Below are positions 54,864 through 60,102 of a stretch of 60,102 nt of DNA, piece after piece. Both the position numbers and the translations under genes were made by a program. Origin of the DNA: a virus; IMG/VR virus record IMGVR_UViG_3300034257_000006, positions 1 through 60,102 of that record; one strand, given 5' to 3'. Below the pieces are notes generated by a model that saw only the letters and a program-made list of their open reading frames with translations, was not told the DNA's origin and did not search any database. Each line of letters begins with the position of its first letter. Position 1 is the stretch's first letter.

Positions 54864-55216
54864 ACTTCGCTCCCATTGCTTGGCAACACCAGGATTATCT
54901 GCGGCCCTTCGTTCTTGGCTTCACCGGGATCTGACGCCTTGAGCACTGCAAGCTCCACCTGAATCTGCAGTTTCTGCTGCTCCATATTCATCGACTCCAT
55001 CCGAAGAATACGATCGACGGCCTGCAGGCGAATTTCGACATCCTGCGTTTCGTTCATGGCTTGTTCTTCGCAGAACTCTGCGATGGAGTCTTTATCGCGG
55101 ATCTTCCATCGTTCCTGACCGTTCGACTCCCGAAGCATCTTCCCGATCATGCCGTGCGTTTGTCGCGCGGTGAGACCTGAGAATGGTTCGTCTTCGTCGA
55201 AACGTCGATCAGACAT
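54848..55216 (-). CDS. helical protein, 122 aa (small terminase-like position only)
   Basis: Helical protein (MSDRRFDEDEPFSGLTARQTHGMIGKMLRES, then ETQDVEIRLQAVDRILRMESMNMEQQKLQIQVELAVLKASD). The sequence EIRLQAVDRILRMExxN recalls helical small terminase or DNA-binding proteins, but terminase is elsewhere; low-weight guess. GGAG lies before the ATG; eight bases overlap with the upstream gene. Confidence 0.55.
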   Translation of the reverse strand: MSDRRFDEDEPFSGLTARQTHGMIGKMLRESNGQERWKIRDKDSIAEFCEEQAMNETQDVEIRLQAVDRILRMESMNMEQQKLQIQVELAVLKASDPGEAKNEGPQIILVLPSNGSEVCQAT

Positions 55217-55409
55217 CAACAGGCTCCGCAGTAATCGTGAACTTGTATCTCTTGTCCTGCTCGCACTTCATAAACCTGAAGATCGTGTCTGGGTAAAAGT
55301 ATGCATTAGGATCAAGATCAACTTTCGCTAATGTCTTTTCATCGACTTTGTCGAAGCAGAAGTGTTCTCCGTCATCTGAGATCTCGCCTTCGAATTCAAT
55401 GCTGGCCAC
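55209..55409 (-). CDS. hypothetical protein, 66 aa
   Basis: Start at GTG with AAGGGGTGATGT before it. It is acidic and beta-rich (MASIEFEGEISDDGEHFCFDKVDEKTLAKVDLDPNAYFYPD) with a C-terminal strand (KRYKFTITAEPVDV). Unrecognised. Confidence 0.55.
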   Translation of the reverse strand: MASIEFEGEISDDGEHFCFDKVDEKTLAKVDLDPNAYFYPDTIFRFMKCEQDKRYKFTITAEPVDV

Positions 55410-55695
55410 ACATCACCCCTTCCATCACTTCCCGCGCCTCATCAACCGAACGAACTACGACCGAAATCCCATTCGCTGAACGGATCTTCTTCTGCTGCAA
55501 CTTCTGCATCTCCGACTGAACGCCGTCCTCCGACTTCACTTCCATCGCGATGAACATCCCATTGCTGCAAATCAGGATGTCCGGTACTCCTGTCATCCCG
55601 TAGATCGACGCTGCGTACTTCACTGCCCAGGTGTTCGGAAGTTTGTTCAGCATTCGAAGAATCTCGCTTTGGATCCTCGATTCGTTCTTGCTCAT
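55396..55695 (-). CDS. VRR-NUC nuclease domain protein, 99 aa
   Basis: Start at MSKNESRIQSEILRML with GAGGTG upstream. YAASIYGMTGVPDILICSNGMFIAMEVKSEDGVQSEMQKLQQKKI holds the metal site GxPDxxx...ExK and the SxxQ pattern of VRR-NUC (PD-(D/E)XK) nucleases, which often partner with helicases of the SF1/SF2 type. Its first 254 bases are also read in another frame by the helicase gene upstream. Probably a repair or recombination nuclease working with that helicase. Confidence 0.82.
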   Translation of the reverse strand: MSKNESRIQSEILRMLNKLPNTWAVKYAASIYGMTGVPDILICSNGMFIAMEVKSEDGVQSEMQKLQQKKIRSANGISVVVRSVDEAREVMEGVMCGQH

Positions 55696-57694
55696 CCGTG
55701 AACACCTCAGAAAATTGCCAGTAATCCTTCGGGCATGCAAGAAACAATTTTCTTCCTCTGCCATGCTCCACTAAATCTACAATGCATCTGTAATTCTTGA
55801 GAGCCCGAGTAATCACAGTGTACCGCAAACACAGATCTTCAGCGAAGGTGGACTGACTCGCTTTTTCTGAAGAGGTTGCAAGGCAATAGACATCCATGGC
55901 CTGAAGTCCTTTAACCGAATGACAGGATCCTATCCGAATTTTGGGCTCCCGTACCACATCGATTCCAAATTTATCAATTGCCGTGTCAAGCAACAAAAAC
56001 ATGTCCTTGCGCCATTTCTCTTCCAAAACAAAATTCACGAATGCTTCAGCCGCACCCCACTGTTCCAGTTCTTCCAGACGAAACACCAGATCGTGACTGC
56101 ACGTCATTTTTTTCCAGCGAGCCTTCTCTCCACGCTTAAATAACTCTACTCCTTCGTGCTTTGCCGGGAAGTTCTCAGTAAGACGACGAAAATCCTGTTC
56201 GCTGATCTTCTCTCCGTCTCGAAGTGCTCTCATCGTCAGAACGATAGCAATTTTAACCGGGGCTTCCCACTGGGATGACTTTTTCTCCTGAACACTGGCC
56301 CACGGGATACAGAGTTGATCCAGCCTGTCCTTCACACGACCGAGAGCAAACCAAGTTCTGGCAACGATCATCGTATCTCTCTTTGCCATCATCGGCAGCG
56401 CGGCCATGAACTTCGACATCTCAGACATTCCCACAGATCCTCCGTGGATGTCCGAATACGGTTTCCTTTCCTCGTATTCCGAATCTTCTCTTAGTACCTG
56501 TTCTCCCCAGTCTATCACACAGTTGGGATTACGGTAGCTTTTGTTCAGGATGATTCGTCGTCCTTCGTTTTTGGCCTCACGCTCTCTGGACGCGAATACG
56601 GCACTGTCAGACCCTGCGAACGAATACACACTTTGGTACCGGTCGCCTAGACGCCAAAGCTCTCCTGAGGCCTCTGGGAGGCCTTCAGCGATGCGTTCAG
56701 CCACGGCGTCAAGAAGTCTCGAACAGTCCTGATACTCGTCCAGCATCAGTACCTGTATGCCGTACGGCACTGTACCGAGCGGGTAGCAGCGGCGGAAGTT
56801 CAGGTCTGAATCGGCCTCAAACCCAGCAAAACGCATAAGAATGTCGAAAAAATCGAGTTGTCCGCTGTACCTTTTTGCATCCTCAAACTGACGAATCACA
56901 TTCTGAAACTCAGGTCTGTCACACGTGTCACACCCTGTCACACCAAATTCTGAAGAGGTGGTGCAACTTTTTTTCCAGTCTTTTACGCTATATAGAGCAC
57001 TTTTTTTAGTCTCTGTCACACTGTCACACTCTTTTTTAGATTCCGCAGCTGACTTGTTGTTTTCTGTTTCAGAAAAATGTCCCCCTATAAGCGTATAATC
57101 AGACCGGTCAGAACCCTCGAATATGGCTGGTTTTTCGATTTTCGCATCAAAAAACGCTGGCACAGCGGAAGTGTGACAAGGTGTGACAGCGTGTGACACC
57201 TCGCGAATTTGCTGGCTTTTTGTGTCCCAGCAATCTGATGTTGCTGTGACAGACGGGTTTGTCCCGTGTGACACTTCCTGGACGATCAATCGGGAGAGTC
57301 TGGCTCTTGAGATGTCCCAGGCGGTCAATGCTTGGTCGATTTTGTCACCGAGAGTTCCTGCTTCTCCGCCCCTTGGCATACCACAGCACTCTGCGACGAA
57401 TTCTCGACCAGCTTTGGTATCATGATCAATGATCACCTTGCTGTCAAGTGAGAGACCACGAAAAGCCATCGCATGGAGAGTTTTGAAGTGACCTTCAGTG
57501 CGTAACCGATCAGAATCGACGCCAGTGATCACAGCCGCACGCTGGGCAGCTTCCTGACATGCCGCGCGGGAGAACGAGCAGAATGCGATCTCATTCCATT
57601 TGACGCCTTCACGGAGCTTCTGTTCGACAATTTCCATTCCTCTCTGTGTTTTTCCGCTCCCACTTACGCCAACTATTACATATGTAGTTGCCAT
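55442..57694 (-). CDS. UvrD/Rep-type superfamily 1 helicase with iteron-bearing insertion
   Basis: A 750-aa SF1 helicase. Motifs: Walker A GVSGSGKT (residues 9-16), MLDEYQD (motif II, about 322), LWRLGDRYQSVYSFAGSD (motif III), SCHSVKGLQAMDV (motif V) and LCLRYTVITRALKN (motif VI). Residues about 140-259 are an insertion without conserved residues, encoding the repeat cluster at 56917-57273. The last 85 residues overlap the VRR-NUC gene in another frame. UvrD-like enzymes unwind 3' to 5' and could serve replication, with the primase-polymerase. Starts with MATTYVIVGVSG, overlapping the HNH gene upstream by one base. Confidence 0.88.
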   Translation of the reverse strand: MATTYVIVGVSGSGKTQRGMEIVEQKLREGVKWNEIAFCSFSRAACQEAAQRAAVITGVDSDRLRTEGHFKTLHAMAFRGLSLDSKVIIDHDTKAGREFVAECCGMPRGGEAGTLGDKIDQALTAWDISRARLSRLIVQEVSHGTNPSVTATSDCWDTKSQQIREVSHAVTPCHTSAVPAFFDAKIEKPAIFEGSDRSDYTLIGGHFSETENNKSAAESKKECDSVTETKKSALYSVKDWKKSCTTSSEFGVTGCDTCDRPEFQNVIRQFEDAKRYSGQLDFFDILMRFAGFEADSDLNFRRCYPLGTVPYGIQVLMLDEYQDCSRLLDAVAERIAEGLPEASGELWRLGDRYQSVYSFAGSDSAVFASREREAKNEGRRIILNKSYRNPNCVIDWGEQVLREDSEYEERKPYSDIHGGSVGMSEMSKFMAALPMMAKRDTMIVARTWFALGRVKDRLDQLCIPWASVQEKKSSQWEAPVKIAIVLTMRALRDGEKISEQDFRRLTENFPAKHEGVELFKRGEKARWKKMTCSHDLVFRLEELEQWGAAEAFVNFVLEEKWRKDMFLLLDTAIDKFGIDVVREPKIRIGSCHSVKGLQAMDVYCLATSSEKASQSTFAEDLCLRYTVITRALKNYRCIVDLVEHGRGRKLFLACPKDYWQFSEVFTDEQERIEDPKRDSSNAEQTSEHLGSEVRSVDLRDDRSTGHPDLQQWDVHRDGSEVGGRRSVGDAEVAAEEDPFSEWDFGRSSFG
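56917..57273. repeat. TGTCACAC/GTGTGACA iteron-like cluster (origin candidate)
   Basis: Five copies of TGTCACAC at 56917, 56926, 56936, 57014 and 57022, then, in the opposite direction, GTGTGACA at 57171, 57181, 57191 and 57266, plus CTGTGACA at 57244. The three at 57171-57198 are exactly 10 bases apart, i.e. on one face of the helix. The middle, 57030-57170, is AT-rich with TATAAGCGTATAATC and TTTTTTAG. The set lies inside the poorly conserved insertion of the helicase gene, like the lambda origin inside its O gene. Best origin candidate. Confidence 0.65.
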
Positions 57695-58203
57695 TATTTC
57701 GCCCGTACCTTTCCATGGTTTTGGTGGAATCCGTACTTCAATTCGGCTTCCTCTCTCGCTTCAACAGCGTCGTTGAAATCGTCAAAATATCCCAGACTTA
57801 TTTTTCTGCCGTCAATTTTTATATCTGCACGCCACTTTGACGTCTGTTTGAACCAGTGAACTCCGCATTGTCCGCTTTTATTGTTTCTATTGAGTCTTCT
57901 GTTTTTCGTGTTTTCAGACTGAGCGACATCTCGCAGATTTTCAATCTTATTGTTCAGTCCATTCCCGTCGATGTGATCGATTCCTCCCTTTGGCCAATCG
58001 CCGTACGTCATCAGCCAGACTAGGCGATGCACGTAGTATTTTTTCCCCTTGAACCCAACACTCAGATATTCTGTGTTCATTTTCTTTGATTGATATGCTC
58101 CTCCTGCTGGATCTCCAGGTTTCATCTTCTTCGCTCGTGCAATTTTCCACCGCAGCACTCCGTCCTCGATATACCACGTCTCTCTCGCAGTTTCAGCATC
58201 CAT
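57694..58203 (-). CDS. HNH endonuclease with AP2-like domain
   Basis: A 169-aa protein. KYYVHRLVWLMTYGDWPKGGIDHIDGNGLNNKIENLRDV is the HNH_3 catalytic region (VHRLVW, HIDG, N-N-R/K), followed by RNNKSGQCGVHWFKQTSKWRADIKIDGRKISLGYF, an AP2-like DNA-binding domain (GVxW...WxAxIxxxGkxxxLGxF). A typical free-standing homing-type nuclease. Start at MDAETARE with GGAGTG upstream. It ends right at the start of the helicase gene. Confidence 0.92.
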   Translation of the reverse strand: MDAETARETWYIEDGVLRWKIARAKKMKPGDPAGGAYQSKKMNTEYLSVGFKGKKYYVHRLVWLMTYGDWPKGGIDHIDGNGLNNKIENLRDVAQSENTKNRRLNRNNKSGQCGVHWFKQTSKWRADIKIDGRKISLGYFDDFNDAVEAREEAELKYGFHQNHGKVRAK

Positions 58204-58269
58204 AACCCACACTCCAGACACGAAAACACCCGATTCCGCAGATCTGGAAGAATCCACGCTCGGGTGTTT

Positions 58270-58383
58270 TCACCGACAGCGGCAGGCCGATATCGGAATC
58301 AGTTTATCTTTGAGGTCTGCCTTCCAGAACAGACGACGCCGCCCATCATACCGACGAACGCGGATGTATTCAACGACTACCAC
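58270..58383 (-). CDS. small basic protein, 37 aa
   Basis: A GTG frame without an obvious ribosome site encoding MVVVEYIRVRRYDGRRRLFWKADLKDKLIP. Basic and compact, with two cysteines at the end (SACRCR). It fills the gap between the 77-aa gene and the HNH gene. Weakly supported. Confidence 0.38.
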   Translation of the reverse strand: MVVVEYIRVRRYDGRRRLFWKADLKDKLIPISACRCR

Positions 58384-58394
58384 TCACAAACGGA

Positions 58395-58628
58395 TCATCG
58401 CTTCAGCCTCCTTGTCATCCACCCTCGCAATTGCCGAACCACTTCAGATATTGTGAACGTCTCGTTCCCGAGCTGCCACTTTCCGTTGATCCTGACTCGC
58501 CACTTGCTCTGCTGGCTGTGGTATGGGAACAACTGCGGCCACAGTTTTCCACTAAACAATTCCACCTTCATTGACTTGCCTCGAATTTCGGCAAAGATTT
58601 TAACGTCTGGTTTTCGTTTTTCTGACAT
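58395..58628 (-). CDS. hypothetical protein, 77 aa
   Basis: Start at MSEKRKPDVK; AAGGAAAAA lies ahead. Beta-rich start (VKIFAEIRGKSMKVELFSGKLWPQLFPY) and helical end (TFTISEVVRQLRGWMTRRLKR). Strongly basic, so nucleic-acid binding is plausible. No named family. Confidence 0.6.
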   Translation of the reverse strand: MSEKRKPDVKIFAEIRGKSMKVELFSGKLWPQLFPYHSQQSKWRVRINGKWQLGNETFTISEVVRQLRGWMTRRLKR

Positions 58629-58719
58629 ATCCAGAGTTTTTCCTTGTCGTTGCGGTGTATTTCGATTAGGGCTCGGCGATCGCAGATACACGAGTCGATC
58701 GGCAGCCGGTGCATGGGCC

Positions 58720-59025
58720 TCACGTCAGAACCACCCTCTTCCGTTCATTAAAAGTAACAAAGCCACCACCGTCATCCCGCTCATCGACCGAAGACGCCAA
58801 CACCTCGGTACTTTCAAGTCCACAGTGTTCCAGCAGGCACTGCCATTTCTCCGCATCCAGGCAACTCCAGTTCTGCACAACGAACCGCCCACCCATCTTC
58901 GCCACCCTGAAATACAACCACATCTGCCTTCTTCGTTGGTAGTGGCGATAATGTTTCACACGAATCAGATCACCGACGTGAATCGGGATTCCGTGAACGT
59001 CGTGGAAGCCGGTCGGTTCGCTCAT
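58720..59025 (-). CDS. YopX-like protein, 101 aa
   Basis: TGFHDVHGIPIHVGDLIRVKHYRHYQRRRQMWLYFRVAK resembles the YopX pattern (DxxGxxIyeGDivrv ... Y), a small phage protein of unknown function. The ATG overlaps the upstream gene's stop. The last part (SSVDERDDGGGFVTFNERKRVVL) is beta-rich. Moderate confidence in the family. Confidence 0.65.
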   Translation of the reverse strand: MSEPTGFHDVHGIPIHVGDLIRVKHYRHYQRRRQMWLYFRVAKMGGRFVVQNWSCLDAEKWQCLLEHCGLESTEVLASSVDERDDGGGFVTFNERKRVVLT

Positions 59026-59267
59026 TGGATATAGTCGCTTGGTTTGAATGGGACAAACACAACTGGAATCATTTTTACGTCGTATTTTTTGGCGGCGATT
59101 CGTTCAGCGATCGACTGATGTCTGTTGCACTGAGGACTCCTGTACCGCCTACTCAATAATGGGTTTCCGTCGTTATCGACTAACCACCACGAGTCTGTGA
59201 TGATCTGGAACAGCCCGTCTTGTGGAGTATCCCATTTTTCAATCGGAACGTATTTACTTTCGCTCAT
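59022..59267 (-). CDS. hypothetical protein, 81 aa
   Basis: Start at MSESKYVPIEKWDTP with AGAGGA before it, overlapping the pentapeptide gene's stop. Beta-rich beginning (DGLFQIITDSWWLVDNDGNPLLSRRY) followed by a helix and KMIPVVFVPFKPSDY. No named family. The in-frame reading further upstream lies within the pentapeptide gene and is unlikely. Confidence 0.6.
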   Translation of the reverse strand: MSESKYVPIEKWDTPQDGLFQIITDSWWLVDNDGNPLLSRRYRSPQCNRHQSIAERIAAKKYDVKMIPVVFVPFKPSDYIQ

Positions 59268-60076
59268 TCCTCTTGATCCCTCCCCTCTTTCAACGCCTTC
59301 GTCGGCACCGCCGGACTCGCGGCAATAATCTGCTGCAGAATTGGCTTGAAAATTCTCCACATATCCAAAACGCCAGCATCCATCCTGGAAATCGAATCAT
59401 CGTCCATCGTCCACCACGATTCGATTGGATGACACTGGCAACCAATGAAAATGTGAGTCGCAGTGTACACAACAGAGAACATATAGATTTGCAGCGACTT
59501 CACCTCTCGCATGTTTCCAACCGCGCCGTTCAGGTCCGCACCGTTCAGGTCCGCGCCGTTCAGGTCCGCGCCGCTCAGGTTCGCGCCTCTCAGGTTCGCG
59601 CCTCTCAGGTCCGCGCCGTTCAGGTTCGCGCCGTTCAGGTCCGCGCCGTTCAGGTCCGCGCCGTTCAGGTCCGCACCGTTCAGGTCCGCGCGGCTCAGGT
59701 CCGCGCGGCTCAGGTCCGCGCCGCTCAGGTCCGCGCCGCTCAGGTACGCACCGCTCAGGTCCGCGCGGCTCATGTTCGCGCCGTTCAGGTCCGCGTCTCT
59801 CAGGTCCGCGCCGCTCAGGTACGCACCGCTCAGGTCCGCGCGGCTCAGGTCCGCGCCGCTCAGGTCCGCGCCGCTCAGGTTCGCGCCTCTCAGGTACGCA
59901 CCGTTCAGGTCCGCGCCTCTCAGGTTCGCGCCGCTCAGGTACGCGCCTCTCATATTCGCGCCGCTCAGGTCCGCACCGCTCAGGTCCGCGCCGCTCAGGT
60001 TCGCGCCTCTCATGTTCGCGATATCCGAATTACTCCACAACACTGACCCGTTGAATCGATGTTTAATTTCAACCAC
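59264..60076 (-). CDS. pentapeptide-repeat protein, about 270 aa
   Basis: N-terminal VEIKHRFNGSVLW is the usual start of bacterial pentapeptide-repeat proteins (VEIKxRxTGxVL). About 33 five-residue repeats of type A(D/N)LSG follow over 165 residues; they fold into a right-handed square helix that mimics DNA shape. The C-terminal 90 residues are mixed. In phage this may block gyrase or a restriction enzyme. The start is a GTG with GAAGG upstream in the recurring TTTTACGAAGG leader. The contig join lies within the first part of this gene, so its repeat number should be checked. Confidence 0.88.
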   Translation of the reverse strand: MVEIKHRFNGSVLWSNSDIANMRGANLSGADLSGADLSGANMRGAYLSGANLRGADLNGAYLRGANLSGADLSGADLSRADLSGAYLSGADLRDADLNGANMSRADLSGAYLSGADLSGADLSRADLSRADLNGADLNGADLNGADLNGANLNGADLRGANLRGANLSGADLNGADLNGADLNGAVGNMREVKSLQIYMFSVVYTATHIFIGCQCHPIESWWTMDDDSISRMDAGVLDMWRIFKPILQQIIAASPAVPTKALKEGRDQEE

Positions 60077-60102
60077 AACAACCACCCTTCGTAAAAAGAC
60101 TA
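59976..60102. repeat. terminal direct repeat, right copy
   Basis: Identical to 1-127. It covers the beginning of the pentapeptide gene and its upstream leader (TTTTACGAAGG at 60096-60086). See the left copy for interpretation as the join of a circular contig. Confidence 0.9.

Noticed and set aside
59222-60046. Long plus-strand frame of VQVRA-type repeats opposite the pentapeptide gene
   Set aside because: It is the mirror of 15-base repeats of the pentapeptide gene; no ribosome site and no family.
1-60102. CRISPR array
   Set aside because: No regular repeat-spacer pattern was seen; the only dense repeats are coding pentapeptide and fibre repeats and the iteron cluster.
1-60102. Integrase, excisionase or repressor genes indicating a temperate phage
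   Set aside because: No tyrosine or serine recombinase motif, ParA/ParB pair or clear helix-turn-helix repressor was recognised among the genes; absence by eye is not proof.

Overview
The window is a complete or near-complete tailed-phage genome (Caudoviricetes, siphovirus layout) recovered as a circular contig. The first 127 bases repeat exactly as the last 127, which looks like an assembler overlap, so the unique genome is about 59,975 bp. Nearly every gene is phage-like and tightly packed, with ATGA/GTGA overlaps. There are no host housekeeping genes, and I see no integrase or repressor, so a lytic life style is the simplest reading. The host cannot be read directly. A phage-borne CsrA, integron-attC-like sites, papain-like and LamG proteins and pentapeptide/zinc-ribbon proteins lead me to a tentative guess of a Planctomycetota-type host.

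Layout. (1) 1-7229, minus strand: many small early-type genes, a truncated or frameshifted Lar-like gene and a primase-polymerase. (2) 7338-14326, plus strand: the only rightward block. It holds csrA, then a run of small ORFs each followed by a long palindrome resembling an integron attC site, then an SNF2-type helicase, small replication-associated proteins, a tRNA-Tyr with a duplicated tRNA-like neighbour, a conserved 277-aa phage protein and a good terminator. (3) 14422-23953, minus: fibre/LamG protein, tail-end proteins, a sigma-70-like factor, membrane/lysis candidates, a thioredoxin-fold plus methyltransferase protein, a papain-like protease and a lipoprotein. (4) 23953-30810, minus: a glycan-modification island (five glycosyltransferases, two methyltransferases, one radical SAM enzyme). 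(5) 30830-47162, minus: virion module in reverse order: distal tail proteins, tape measure, tail chaperones with a -1 frameshift site, major tail protein, connectors, major capsid protein, decoration protein, protease-scaffold, portal, large terminase. (6) 47175-53240, minus: small zinc-ribbon and unknown proteins, a gp88-like protein and RadC. (7) 53241-53940: the one large non-coding region, with repeats, palindromes, and a plus-strand promoter and terminator that may define a small RNA. (8) 53941-60076, minus: Cys-rich protein, VRR-NUC nuclease overlapping a UvrD-type helicase gene that carries a striking iteron-like cluster, an HNH enzyme and a pentapeptide-repeat protein.

How the parts fit. 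Replication probably rests on the primase-polymerase, the SNF2-like and UvrD-like helicases, the VRR-NUC nuclease and possibly the 277-aa protein; no family A/B DNA polymerase or DnaB-type helicase was recognised. The ten TGTCACAC/GTGTGACA copies inside the UvrD-like gene are the best origin candidate. Phage CsrA and a phage sigma-like factor could redirect host gene expression at the RNA and promoter level. The strongest unexpected signals are the attC-like cassette array (8035-10417), the iteron cluster (56917-57273), the candidate plus-strand RNA gene (53650-53955) and the tandemly duplicated tRNA segment (13161-13515).
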